Source: Salticus scenicus (Eukaryota; Arthropoda; Arachnida; Araneae; Salticidae). From it: DNA of 64,000 nt. Numbering within the stretch: the first letter of the stretch is position 1; every line of letters begins with the position of its first letter. A model generated the notes under the pieces. The model was not told the origin of the DNA. It saw only the letters and a program-made list of their open reading frames with translations, and ran no database searches. The stretch is from NCBI GenBank assembly GCA_963930645.1, contig OZ005660.1:243354836-243418835 (forward strand). The letters are read 5' to 3'. A program made the translations under genes and the position numbers. Positions 33,797-46,052 of this stretch are shown piece after piece.

Positions 33797-34482
33797 ATTT
33801 TTACTTTCTTCTATATTCAATGGAAGAAAGTATTGGATTCGTAAAAATTTTCGACCTCGGGTTTTTGATGGATTTACACGTTTTTAGAGCTGTAGAACAC
33901 GATTTGACCATTTTTGTCTGTCTGTGTGTGTGTGTGTGACAAAATTTAGTGGCAACTGTATCTCAGGAACTACTGCACAGAATTTCATACTAATTGGTAT
34001 GTAGTTGCACCTTGACATAAATTAGTGCCTATCAACTTTTGGTAAAAATTGTCTTACAGGTTGCGTTGCCATCCCACTTTTTCTAAATTTTTAACATGGT
34101 GATATAGGACAAAATTTTGTATAAATGTGCATGAAGAGAATTCTTTTTTGTAATCATTATGAAATTTACATAATAGAGATAGTCAACTGGGAAAAAAATT
34201 TTGTATGTGTAGGAGCCTCGCCTCCCCCCCCCCTGGAGGGAAGTCTCCCCTCGAGGGCAGTAAATTTTCAAGATGAGTATCTTTCAAAAGGACTCGTCAA
34301 TACCTTTAAAAGGAATGGTTGAACTATAAATCTGTGATACTTCAAAACAAAGTTATTGAATTTTTTTACTTTTAACTAAAAAAAAACAAAAAGGGGGGGG
34401 AAATTTTTTTTTTATATTGTTACTGAGTGAATTTGTATAGGAAAATATAGAAGAAAGTCTTGTGGTGGCCACAACATACTAG
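33797..34482 (+). mobile_element. Helitron-like non-autonomous element A, copy 3
   Basis: A compact copy of about 686 bp running from 'ttactttcttctatattcaa' to the hairpin TTGTGG-tgg-CCACAA and CATACTAG, followed by T. The first 27 bases can also fold (CTTTCTTC against GAAGAAAG). It has one C/G-rich hairpin segment, where copy 2 has two. Confidence 0.7.
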
Positions 34483-34749
34483 TTAAATGAAAATTTCAGT
34501 ATTTATGTATTAACCGCCTGCCAGAGATTAACTGCTGGCATGTGGTTAATAGAAAATATATATTACATATGTATTTCAATATTTATATATATGTATTTAC
34601 ATATGATTATCATAGAAGTAATCCTATAAAATATATTGTACTTTCTTACATATTTGTATTTATGCATATGAATAGCCTGCCAATCACATGCAGTTAACAC
34701 GTAAATACCATATTTTCTTTAAAAACTGCTTTGTGGTGATTTGTAGGGG

Positions 34750-35108
34750 AAAAAAACAAAAAAAGAATTACAGCGTTTTAAATTGGTATTGTTAGTTTTT
34801 AAGGCAAGATAAATCGATTGTGGATATTTTCAAGTGTAAAATTATTAGAAGGGACGGGAAGGGGCAAAAATGTAGAAAAGGAGCGGTTGTTTCGGAGAAA
34901 ATGGCGGAAAACCCAGAATGCCTTTATTCTTTTATATTTTGCAGAGATTCGAATTCTGATACTCCATTCACATTTCATACTATGGATTTCTAATAGTATT
35001 TAGCCCGGAATTATGCAAGTTTTGGAGAAAACCATGAAAAAGTCAGACATTATGAAACATCGATATTTTCACAAAACATTTCATAACTCGAAATCTTTTA
35101 AGAGAGAA

Positions 35109-35147
<39 letters not shown>

Positions 35148-35478
35148 ATATAGATTTTAAATTTTAATTATGACTAAATTATTTTTAATACATCATAAAG
35201 ATACTTACACTTTAAAGTACTTTTATATTACCGAAAGTGGAATTCGAGATTTCACCTGTTTTAAGGTGTCCTGATAAGGTTTTATTTTGTATCTCAGATA
35301 CTAATTAAAATAACTGCACACTGGTCTACGCTGCCGATAGCAGTGGAGAACCAGAGCGACATTTTTCCTGATCAGATTTTTTTTTTCACATGATAAAAAT
35401 TAGTGCAATTTTAAGAATACATTAATTATAGTGATTCATTCAAAAATAGTGACCAGCGAAGCGGGCGTAGCATGCTAG
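34750..35478 (+). mobile_element. Helitron-like family B, copy 1
   Basis: Inverted and similar to 36306-37960. It ends 'gcgggcgtagcatgCTAG' followed by T, with a hairpin-like GCAGGC..GCCTGC best seen in the other copy. Shared blocks are 'agcccggaattatgcaagtt', 'ccatgaaaaagtcagac' and 'gaccagcgaagc'. It carries a long T tract at 35113-35145 and no protein. Confidence 0.6.
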
Positions 35479-35602
35479 TATTAAATATAAAGAGTATATC
35501 AAATATTTATATAAAATAATGAACATAAATACTAGATTTTAGTTTTGTATTATTTCAAACTCTAAAATTCATTCATTTAACTCTTAACATAACTGAATTA
35601 AG

Positions 35603-35869
35603 CTACTTTGGCAACTACCCCATCTACTATTTACATGGTGGTCCAGTTTTAAAAAATGTGCAATAGATGAAACTTTCACAAATCTTGTTTGTTCCTTGAT
35701 GGCAATGCCTGTTAGATCTGCTGGAATTGAGAGAATCTTCTCAAATTTCTCATTTGTGCATCACAAATTGAAAAATCGTTTAGGTTTAGAAACCGCATCA
35801 AAACTTGTCTTTTGTTATAGAAGACTGAATAGTGTAAACAATGTAAACTTCGATTTTCAATGGCGATAA
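35603..35869 (+). pseudogene. hAT transposase C-terminal dimerisation fragment
   Basis: The frame gives a WW pair (35636-35641), then MPVRSAGIERIFSNFSFVHH, KNRLGLETASKLV and a stop at 35867. This is the hATC domain, with its A/S-S/A-..-ER-FS motif and NRL helix, that lets hAT transposases dimerise. Everything upstream, including the zinc finger and catalytic core, is absent. The piece sits between two inverted Helitron-like copies. The motif is unambiguous although short. Confidence 0.85.
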
Positions 35870-36305
35870 CATTGTAAATAAATTATATTTTGGTTAACAT
35901 TTAATTGATTTTCCTATGCATTGTCTATTGTAGGTCAGTAATTACTTTTATGTCATTTTCTGAGTTTCTGCCACAAATGTGGCAGAAAGGGGTTTTCGCC
36001 ATGCCGGTTTCTACCAGTGGTTTTAACCACCTCGACATAATCTTGCCAACCCTGAATGAAAATGTTTCCACAAACAATGCTTGTCACAGAAAGCATAAAA
36101 GTATTCTGTCACAGCAATATTAGATTTGTATAATAAAATATATATTCAGGCAACATTTTTTATGGTTTTTCCATTTTCCACTGGAAAATTAAAATGTGAT
36201 CAATGATACAAAAAAAATTAAATATCAACCTTTCTATTGGTATGGCAATTTCTTATGTTGTATCTTTTTCTATGTTTTTTTTTATTGTATCTTTTTATTT
36301 AAAAA
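35870..36305. other. Probable 3' flank of the hAT fragment
   Basis: An open frame at 35905-36123 has no recognised domain. The stretch contains 'ttggttttaaccacctcg'-type and 'ggtttttccattttccactgg' blocks that recur near 24510 and 25970, so it is likely the 3' non-coding part of the same hAT family. No TIR or TSD could be fixed. Confidence 0.4.
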
Positions 36306-37960
36306 CTAGCAGGCTACGCCTGCTTCGCTGGTCACTATTTTTAAATGAATCATTATAATTAATGAATTCTAAAAATTGCATTAATTTTTATCATGTGAAA
36401 CAAAAAGAGAGAAAAAAAACTCTGATCGGGAAAAATGTCGCACCAGGTTCCCACTGCCTTCGGCAGCGTAGACCCGTGCGCGATGCGCACGCATAAATGC
36501 ATATATATGAGCACTGTGCACGCGTATTCCTTCACCACCCTTATGATTTCTCAAAATTCCATGTTATTACTCATAAACTTTTATTCTTAAGAAAAGGAAT
36601 TAAAAAAAAAAAAAAATCATTTCTAATCGGGTAAAAAGTCACACCGGGTCCCCTCTGCTTTCGTCAGCGTAGACCCGTGTGTGCGTAGTGATCACGAATT
36701 CATATGCATGCTCGCTATGCGCACGTATTCCTTCACCACCCTTTCTGTCCCTCCTTAATTTTACACTTTCAAAAATATCCTCATTCGACTCGTAGGCACT
36801 CAAAACCTATATATACCAATTTCAAACGGTCTAACTCAATTTCTAATTTTTTGGCCCCCTTGAGGATATCTTAAAACATATAAATCAGGTGAAATCTCGA
36901 ATAATTGCGATTAGTGCCCTCTCTTGGATAAATTTAATGTAGGTTATTCGATAATATAAAAGTACTTTAAAATAACTTTGGAATGAAGTATTAAAAAAAA
37001 AATTAATAATATTTAGAATTCAAAATATTGAAATTTTAAAATATTGCAGCGCCATCTGGCGGTAAAAATTTCTGTAATCTACTGTTCAATTTTAAATCAA
37101 CAAAGCTTTAAAATGATGTATTACTTATGAAATTATTTTAATTAGTAGCTGAGATACAAAAGAAAACCAAATCAGGTCACCTTAAAACGTGTAAATCTGG
37201 TGAAATCTCGAATTTCACTTTCGATAATATAAAAGCTCTTTAAAATATCTTTCGAATGATGTATTAAAAATAATTTAATCATATTGAGAATTCGAAATAT
37301 TGAAATTTTAATATATTACAGCGCCATCTGGCGGTAGAAAAGTCTGTAGGATCTACTGTTCAATTCCAAATCAACAAAGCTTTCAAATAATGTATTACTT
37401 ATAAAATTATTTTAATTAGTAGCTGAGATACAAAAAAAAACCTAATCAGGACACCTTAAAATGTGGAAATAACGTGAAATCTCTAATTCCATTACTTACA
37501 GTAGTCGGTTAACGGAAAGTGACAGAAATTTGTGGCATCTACTCTTGAAATTCAACTCAAATAAGTTTCAATGTGACATATTACTTTTGAAATTATGCTA
37601 ATTAGAAGCTGAGATACAAAAATGATATAAACACCATTATAAAACGACTTATGTCTGACTTTTTCATGGTTTTCTCTGAAACTTGCGTAATTCCGGGCTA
37701 AATACTGTTAAAAATCAATAGTATGAAATGTGAAAGGAGTATCAGAATTCTAAACTCTGCAAAATATAAAAGAATAAAGGCGTTCTCGGTTTTCCGTTGT
37801 TTTCTCCAAAACAACCGTTCTTTTTCTACGTTTTTGCCCCTTCTCCCCCCTTTCCGTCCCTCCTAATAATTTTACACTTGAAAATATCCGCAATCGATTT
37901 ATCTTTCCTTAAAACCTAATAATACCAATTTCAAACGCTGTAACTTTTTTTCCCTTCGCC
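36306..37960 (-). mobile_element. Helitron-like family B, copy 2, with internal tandem units
   Basis: On the minus strand it ends with hairpin AGCAGGC-gta-GCCTGCT and CTAG followed by T. Compared with copy 1 it is expanded by about three diverged units of roughly 280 bp ('gcgccatctggcggta', 'agctgagatacaaa', 'atcaggacacctta'), found near 37020, 37310 and 37500. C-rich blocks near 36630 and 37950 are repeated. No ORF. Confidence 0.6.
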
Positions 37961-38739
37961 CCCCCCCTCCCCCTCAAGCCCTTCCTAATAATTCTACACT
38001 TTCAAAAATATTCAGAATCGAATTATCGGGCATTAAAACCAAATATTGCAAAATTTCAATGGCATATCTCAATTTAAAACATGTACTGCAAAATATAAAA
38101 CAATTTAATCTAATTTTTTAGTTTGTCCACATATTTTCATGGAAATTGAACACTAGGTTTATAATATGCTGTCTAGGCCGAATATTAATTCAAATGTAAC
38201 GTGAATGAAAATTTGAAAAAGTTTGAAAATAGCAATTTTCCCCTCCACTATAAAACATGTGACATCTTGATCTGTTACAATCATTTCCTTTTTCATGGCA
38301 GACGGTCGTTTGGCATTTGAAATGATGTTGCCACAAAAAATTCATACTTTAGTTAATTTTTAAAAATTTAATTGTTGTACCGATAAGCCACTTGTACACT
38401 TAGATTCAGAAAAAATTCCCCTTTCATATGGTACCAAAATCGTAACGATCGAACAAATATTTTAAATTTATTATTATTTTTTTTTCTGCTTTTAACTCCG
38501 TTAAAATATCTTTTTTTTATGCAATGGCGGTGAATTCTCATTCATTGAGATCGCTTTGATATTAGACATGAGTCGACATTTTAATTAATACCTCCACAAC
38601 TAATTAAAAATTTTAAATTCTGTTTTCAGGAGGACCTCGGAAAGGCTCCAGAGCATCAGTATGTCAATTCTTGTATTTCTGCGTTCAGCAGGGGCTGAAC
38701 GTATAAAAGAACAGACAGACAGACAAACCTTTCCATTTA
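37961..38739. other. Intergenic DNA with repeat fragments
   Basis: No gene. A further 'cctaataattctacacttt' block near 37985 extends the family B repeats. 38385-38450 is an inverted relic of the 'atgaaaggggtgattt' repeat. Confidence 0.45.
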
Positions 38740-39600
38740 TTATTATACATATGTCGTTTATTGTATCTTGTTATTTAAAAACATATTTTAAATTACATCG
38801 GATATACTCCGGATAATATATTTTGGGATAAAAACATTTTAGTCAAATTCAAACTCATATGAAGCATCTTTTAATATCCTAATGATAATTTTTTAACTTT
38901 ACAGAGTTAGATATTCTTTTTTTTTTAACAAGGACTACAAATATGAAATCTGTTCCTTGAGTATCCTTCGTTATTTTGAGAAATAAGCAGGAAAGAATTG
39001 AAAATTGAAGCTGTGGGGCATTTTTGCAACTTAAAATGAAAATAATGAAATTATTTCCTAACTGCATATTAGAAACATACATATAGAGTGATATATATTG
39101 CCCTAAATTAACTAAAAAGTTCAATAGTGAAAGTTATAAGCATTAGAAAAAGTATGTACTAGATTTTTTTTTTAACAATTATCAAAAAAATCATCGTCAA
39201 ATAGTGAAAAAAATTTAAATGTCACCAAAGGGAATCATACTAAATCTGTACCACAAAGTGGTCTAGATATAACAAATTTTCTTCTATTCTTAAAAAATAA
39301 GTTACTGATTTTTAACACATTTTATTTTGCCTTATTATTTTTTAAATGCTATTAAATGTTATGTTATGGTCTACCTATCCAGCATTGGATATGGGGATTT
39401 CTATAATATTTTTCTGTTTTTGTCTTATGAAATGCACTATTTATATTCATATTTATTGCATGGAAAAGCAGCAAAGAGATAGGAAGAACCCCGCAGGTGT
39501 TAATAAAGCAAAGTGAGTCAAGGATTGGCGAGTGGAGTGAGGAGGCAAGACCCCCCCCCCCCCCCAGTTATGTTTAAAAATAATAATAAACACATTTGAT
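38740..39600 (+). repeat. Dispersed repeat family A, copy 3
   Basis: Related to 1000-1640 and 29180-30190. It provides the empty site for the tRNA-bearing insertion at 29250-29487. Ends in a C15 tract near 39550. The minus-strand open frame at 39453-39764 spans this and is not supported. Confidence 0.55.
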
Positions 39601-39842
39601 ACTAGGTTTTTTATGTAAGTAATCACCCCACCCCCCACCCTCAAAAACAAAAGTGTGGACGAATCTAAAATCCTGGTTGAAAGTGCTTGAAAATTTCCCG
39701 GGAAGTGCTTGAAAAGTACTTGATAACTCCTTGAATTTTTTTTACTCCTAAGTGTATGAACCACGGAATAGTTACTATTTATTTAAATCAAATTGGAGTG
39801 TAAAGGTTGATATTTTTATTTATTATGAACTATGCGAAAAAT

Positions 39843-39913
39843 ACCAGAGCCGGGAATCGAACCTGGGCACCTCCGCTTAACGCACGAATGCTCTACCACT
39901 GAGCTACCCTGGC
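39843..39913 (-). tRNA. tRNA-like sequence 1 of composite SINE
   Basis: 71 nt on the minus strand with a complete 7-bp acceptor (gccaggg/ctctggt), D arm, anticodon loop gcgttaa and T arm with one mismatch. The nominal anticodon is GTT (Asn), but base 33 is C rather than U. It is probably a SINE promoter, not a tRNA gene. Confidence 0.5.
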
Positions 39914-39991
39914 TGACCTGATATATCTGCGTTTGCAGACTCGGTGACTTTCCCAACGAATATTATGCGAGAAGTGCCTAGCTGGTTGTCA

Positions 39992-40062
39992 ACCAGGGTA
40001 GCTCAGTTGTAGAGCATCCTTGCGTTAAGTGAAGGTGCCCGGGTTCGATTCCCGGCTCTGGT
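39992..40062 (+). tRNA. tRNA-like sequence 2 of composite SINE
   Basis: 71 nt with intact acceptor and T stems and the 'ttcgatt' T loop. The anticodon stem tcctt/gtgaa has two mismatches. The loop is gcgttaa as in its neighbours. More decayed than copy 3. Confidence 0.45.
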
Positions 40063-40289
40063 ATTTTTCGCATAGTTGGTAATAAATAAAAATATCAATC
40101 TTTACACACTAATTTGATTTAAATAAATATTCACGGTTGATGAATTCATGGATAAAAATTTCTAAATTGAAATTTCGTGGTCTATGGAGTTGTGCTACGA
40201 TTGTTATTGTCTCACCTGATATATCTGCGTTTGCAGACTCGGTGACTTTCCCAACGAATATTATGCGAGAAGTGCCTAGCTGGTTGTCA

Positions 40290-40360
40290 GCCAGGGTAGC
40301 TCAGTGGTAGAGCATCCGTGCGTTAAGCGGAGGTACCCGGGTTCGATTTCCGGCTCTGGT
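40290..40360 (+). tRNA. tRNA-like sequence 3 of composite SINE
   Basis: 71 nt that folds into a full cloverleaf: acceptor gccaggg/ctctggt (two G-U), D stem gctc/gagc, anticodon stem tccgt/gcgga, loop gcgttaa, T stem ccggg/tccgg. A box and B box 'gggttcgattt' are present. C at position 33 and the repeat setting argue against a decoding tRNA. Confidence 0.5.
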
Positions 40361-40476
40361 ATTTTTCGCATAGTTGGTAATAAATAAAAATATCAATCTT
40401 TACACTCCAATTTGATTTAAATAAATATTCACGGTTGATGAATTCACGAATAAAAATTTTTAAATAGTTACTATTT

Positions 40477-41110
40477 AGTTTGAAGGATATTTGGTATTCA
40501 GCTGAAGTTAGTATATAGTTGGCCGAATATTCGGTATTTGGCCAAAACTGATATTTGGTGCATCCCTAATATGCACTTTGGTGGGATTTTATAATTACTA
40601 ACTTATCCAACTGGGAAGCGGGAAGTAAAAAGTGCATAAGTCGTTGCCAAAGGCATAGCTGCCAACCTTTGAGAATGAAAAATTAGAGAGATTTTGTATG
40701 TGACATAATTTATGCCATAAACAGAATATTAATAGTAAAGTAATTGTTGGAAATAGAAGGAGCAAATAAAAGGGAAATTTTACAGTATCTAGAGGTTTTC
40801 TTCTTATTGCAAATACATATGAATAAAATAATAAATAAATAAAACATACTAAATTTAAAATACAGCTAGATTATACTAAATTCTAACCATACTGAAACAA
40901 TATATATACATGCATACATTGATTTCGCGAAATGTTTCTTCCCTGAAAAACCTATTAATTTTTTCCACATGTTTACACATCCTATAGATATGACATGTAA
41001 ATATTTAATTGTGGAAAAATAAATAGATTGATTAAGATCAGCAATAAAGTCTAAAAATAATTACATATGTGAGTAATATTCACTTTTATTGCTTTATAGA
41101 TTTTAGAGTT
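40477..41110. other. AT-rich intergenic DNA
   Basis: Nothing recognised. A few short direct repeats on 'ttggccgaatattcgg' near 40519 resemble local duplication. Confidence 0.45.
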
Positions 41111-41115
41111 GCTAA

Positions 41116-41495
41116 CTTTCCAGAGATTGGAAAAGGAGGGGGGACAGAAAAATAATTACAGAGTAAGAAATATTAAACTCTTCCAATTCTACTTCTAGAA
41201 TTTAATAAAACAACTTTTAAATTAATATTACAGTTACATAAAGATTGGGAAATAAAAGACTTCTGCTGAACATTTGATTGCTGATCGTTAGTTGGAGATA
41301 AATTTGAAGGTGGGGGGAGGAAATAATTAAATGAGCAAGAAATATTTAATAATACTATTTCTTTACAGGTTCTAGAATCTCATAAAGTATGTTTCAAACG
41401 AATATTGACATTTATGTTGTAGATGGTACAAGACTGGAAATTGGGAGCTTTCGTAGAACATTTGATCACCGATCGTTCTATGGAGTTTCTATTTT
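41116..41495. repeat. Two diverged ~190-bp direct repeats
   Basis: 41116-41310 and 41310-41495 share 'gaaatattaa', 'tctagaat', 'agactggaaattggga'-like and 'aacatttgatygcygatcgtt' blocks in the same order. No coding frame. Confidence 0.5.
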
Positions 41496-41963
41496 TAAAA
41501 TGAACGATATCCGTGACTTTTTTAAAGATTGAAGAAATAAATTCATGGAATTCTGCAAATTAGACAAAAATAAATAAATAATAAAATAAAATAATAATGA
41601 AAAAAAAATGAGCATAACTGTTTTTTTTTTTTTTTTGTTTTTTCTAGCAAACACAGTGCAGCATTACAAAATGGGTTTGGATTTGTTGTTGTAGGATTTA
41701 AGGCCGATTGACTCCTGATGTGTCCTAGGCCAAGAGGGGGAATGCCCTCCGTGGGGATCTTTCTAAGGGGTCCTAGCCCGTATTTACGCGACAAAATGGG
41801 TTTGGAATTTCATTGCTTGATTTGGGTTGTTAAAATAACAATAAGTAGCACAACATCTACAAAATGTTAGGAATTAAAGACAACTTATAATTAGGGTCTT
41901 TTAGGACATTTTTTAATTTTTTCAGGAATTTCAAAAAAGTCACATGCCTTTTCGATGCCTTTG

Positions 41964-42701
41964 ACAAATACAAAATAAAACGTTAATTTGAGTACAGCGG
42001 TTTTATTGTATTTACTTAAAAATCCTTTTCGATGCCTTTTCCAGACAGCACATCGCTTCCCCAGGATATCTTCAAGATGTCTTCTGGATGAAAAGGCATC
42101 CCAGAAACGTCCTTAAGATGTACTGTGGATAAGTTAAGCCTAACTGTGCTGTTAGGGATGCAATTCACTATGTTTCATAAAAATAAAATCATCATAATAT
42201 TATGAAAAACAAATATTTACTAATGAAATTGAGATAGAACTTTCAATATGAAATTCAGTGTACATATTTTTTCACAAGATACCAGATAAGATTTTTTTTA
42301 CCTTTTAGTTATACAAACACATGGCAAGATAAAATATTTTAATGCACATTAAAAAAAAGAGGAGGCTAAGGCTGGCTTTTTTAACGTTATCATAAAAAGT
42401 ATTTCTATGACAATCTTCTTTAATCTGGATATTAATGAATCATTTTATTTACGTAAGTGACTAAATAAATGTAAATAAATAAGTAAGCCAACCAAAATAC
42501 AGGATTAACATATGGTACATTTATGTTTAATGGAAAATACCGTTTCAACTAATATATGTGATAATTACAGTGCAATAATTACTAAATATTTTAAAAATTT
42601 AATACAGTAAATCTGAACAACTTTGTGCTGTAGAAATAAGAATTTTTAAGTAAATACAATAAAACCGCTGTACTCAAATTAACGTTTTATTTTGTATTTG
42701 T
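41964..42701. mobile_element. 738-bp segment with perfect 60-bp inverted ends
   Basis: The outer 60 bp at each side are exact inverted copies (starting 'acaaatacaaaataaaacg'). No target duplication is visible. Instead the left arm is flanked by a direct repeat of 'ccttttcgatgccttt' (41947 and 42024). The interior near 42040-42130 has 'ggatatc/gatgtc' blocks like the ends of the 13.5-kb insertion. The perfect match implies a recent event. Superfamily unknown. Confidence 0.6.
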
Positions 42702-45380
42702 AAGTGTTAGCGATAGTCTACGAAGACGGAGCCATGTTGTCATTGTGTAATGTGTTTGTGTTGATAGATTCATGAAAAGAACGATTCATTGAATTGTCAG
42801 CTTTGGCTCCTCCTACAGTAATTACGTCTGACCAATTGCTGCTCAGTATTTGCTTAATCTTCGTCGCTGAAATTGTTTCATAAATCGCTCCCTACACTAG
42901 GCTATGAATTCTTCGACCGCAACAAAATATATAGATGTTTACATACTCTTTCAAATTATTAAGAACTTAAAAATAAAGTCTTTTATCATGTAAGCGAAAT
43001 GTATGATAATTATAATATATTTTTACATGTATAATAATTTTTTATTATAACTTCTGATCCTACTCTAAATAGTTTAGGTTATTATAGCTGTTAATTTTTT
43101 TTTTTTTACTTTTTAAGAACATTATCTTAAAAAAGAAAAAAAAAAAATACTTAACATAATCAAGTTGGACATCAAATGAAATCAATAAAATTCTCTTTAA
43201 AATGAGTAGTCAGAAACTTCTCGTTATCTCTTATAGAAATTGAGAATGTGTTTATTTAAAAAAAAGAAAAAAAAAAAAAAAAAATGTTGATTTTTCAAAA
43301 AAATAATTAAAAGAAAATTTTTAAAAAGTATAGTTTCATTTACTTCAAGAAGGATGATTCCTGAATGTTTAATTGAAAATTTCTGTACACAGGTTGAAGA
43401 TTAAAAATTGCATGATTTGACATGGAATGACTCATTTCCTAATATAAAAGTTTTAACACATTTTAGCACAAAATAGCTCGTCATTAACCTTAAATGAATT
43501 CAATAGATTTTACAGATAATATTTTTAACAGGACTTTGCACAATACTTTTAAAGAATAATTTTCTGCAAAATAACCTTTATGGATACTGCATTAAAAAAT
43601 AAATAAAATACCACATAATAAATTTATAATTAAACTTATTTTTATTTGTTTATACTGCATTTCAATTTATTTTATAAAATAAATAATAATTACAATAAAC
43701 CAATCTAAATATAACCTGTTCATCTAGTATTTAAATAAACAGCATTCAGCTTCTAAATATGCTACAGATATGTAAAATTAATATTTACATATAGATCATT
43801 AAAGGGACAACATTGACAACATTGTTATTGTTACATTATTATTATTATTTATCTTTTTATTTCCCAAGATAAAAAGCCTTAATAAAATCAATTATAAAAC
43901 TATTTTTTCTTTTTTTTTACTATCAAAGGATATACAAAATTAAACAGTTAGGTAAATGTTCAGAATACTATGTAAAAGTAACAAGTAACATACTCAAACA
44001 GTTTCTTTTCCATAATCTGTATATACAAAAAGCAGCATAACATTTTCAAGCAATGTGAGTAAAAATTTTATAAATACATTTAATTAAACTAATAATCATT
44101 TTTTTCTTTTAACACAGCCAGTTATTAGGCATAAAGTTTTTATTCAATGATACTTATCTGCATTCATTAATTTGAACTGTTTATAGTAGCTAGACCTAAA
44201 AATAATGTATAAAATGACTTAGGGACTTAATAAGACATTTATTATTAGATTGCGAAATAATTTAATGTAAAAATTTATTCTGTTTGGAAAAATCAATGTG
44301 CTTCTCATTTATACTAAACTCATTACCTTTTTACTTAATAGCTTATTAAAAAATCAAAGGAAGATCGTAAAAAATATAAGTATTTTATTGTTAAATTTCA
44401 TTAAGATAAAAAAGAAACTTCAATGTATTATTTTAACACAGCTTTAAATATATATAAAAAAAGAGTCCATTTTAAAATAACGTTGGCTTATTTTGCATAA
44501 GATTATAGGATAAAATAATAATAACTTTTACCCCTCCCCTTTTTTTAAAAAGGATCAATTCATTAAGAGTTTTTAGTGAAATTAATGTCACAATAAAGTT
44601 ATATCAGAGTCAAAGAGCTAGTAATAGGCTATCAGGACACATATTATTAAATTTCAAACCATTAATTGAATAAAAAGTCACAGTATTTACAACATGTTAG
44701 TAATTAACTGACATGTGTAAATTTCTTAAATATCCTAATATGAAAGCACATGGACATCTATTAGGGCCATTTTTCATAAAACAAATTATATAAGTTGAAA
44801 TTAAACTTCACACTACTCCAAGAATTAAAAAGATTTTGTTTTTGAATTATTGATCGTTGTGTTCAGTTTAATATTTTCATGAAATTGCCCTATTACGACT
44901 TATTAGGTATAGAGTAAAATGAAATTAATAAAAATCAGGCAAATTTTGGATTATATAATATAAAAGAAAGAGAAAATAAAAAGTAAAATATGTGCTCTCT
45001 ACTTATTCCGAAATTACTTTTATGTAAAACTTATAAAAATACAATTATTTTTCATTTAAAAAATTGTTAATATATTTTGTATGTTTACAATAAATTTTGG
45101 TGAGTATTATACAACATTAGATGATTAAAAAATGAATAAATATATGTAGCCTTAAAATTACAGCAATGAAGCTTATGAAACATATTGATGAGATTCATAG
45201 TACCTATCGAAATATAAAGTTTAGAAATATACTTACAAATAGGTAAAAAATATATTACATCAATTGTTAAAGGGAGGGGGGGGGGATCTCAATCAGACTA
45301 CACAAATGTAACTTTGGCAAAATATTCTGAGAATCGTTTAACAATAAGAGAAAATAATGTTAATCGTGACTCACAATATA
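42702..45380. other. AT-rich intergenic DNA
   Basis: No gene could be supported over this 2.7-kb stretch. 42760-42900 loosely matches an inverted block at 31850-32010 ('cgatttatgaaaca', 'aggaggag'). The rest is low complexity with A and T tracts. Confidence 0.5.
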
Positions 45381-46052
45381 AAGGTTGAAAGGAGCAAAAG
45401 TAGCTTTCGCTGGCATTTCACTAGAAGGGGTTTGTAAGCATATATAACATTATGAAAATATATTCAAAGCACGTTAGCAAATAAATTATAAATTTGTTAT
45501 TCATAATAACAATAACCAAGATTATATTATCACACACGTGAGTGTATCTAAAATTTTTTTAAAATATAGAGGTAGTTTTAATTTTGTAAATAATTTATTA
45601 AATCCATTGACAATTTTGATGCAAAATTACAACTTTTTTCCCTGCACATATAATGATACTTTTCTCAATTTTACGGTAAGGCTTTTTAACTTAGTAAATT
45701 TATTGATTTAAACGAAAAAATACCATTAACAAAAACATTTTTTCGCAATTTAACATTACATTACAATAACAATAACAAATCTGCAAAATCGAATTTAATT
45801 CGAATTCGAACAAACTTGGCGTTTTAGCGTTTGGCACAGTTAAATTTCGAGAAATCGACAAGACCGGTGACGCATTGAGATATTGACATAGAATAATAAT
45901 AAAGGAAGAAGGTTCATAAGTGTTTCTACATAAGCTGTTGTGTTGCCACAACAAACAGCGATAAATGCGCTGAGGATGGGTGCCCTACTTCAAGGTTGAA
46001 AGGAGCAAAAGTAGCTTTCGCTGGCATTTCACTAGAAGGGGTTTGTAAGCAT
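45381..46052. repeat. Exact 61-bp direct repeat pair, 611 bp apart
   Basis: 45381-45441 and 45992-46052 are identical ('aaggttgaaaggagcaaaag' to 'gtttgtaagcat'). The length and identity point to a recent duplication or a long target repeat around the 550 bp between them. No gene lies between. Confidence 0.85.

Larger units (their letters stand above)
39781..40463 (+). mobile_element. Composite SINE-like element with three tRNA-like sequences
   Basis: 683 bp flanked by an exact 13-bp repeat ATAGTTACTATTT (39768-39780 and 40464-40476). The first half is a palindrome (39777-40129): a minus-strand tRNA-like sequence, a 78-bp loop starting 'ctgatatatctgcgtttgc', and a plus-strand one, with matching outer arms 'aaattggagtgtaaaggttg'. 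A direct repeat of loop, tRNA and tail follows (40214-40440). The 3' end is A/T-rich ('gaataaaaattttta'). The long target duplication indicates one retroposed unit. The arrangement of minus, plus, plus is unusual for a SINE. Confidence 0.8.

Noticed and set aside
41543..41794. Minus-strand 83-codon frame
   Set aside because: Low-complexity K- and F-rich end and no domain; it overlaps poly-T and a GC-rich repeat fragment.
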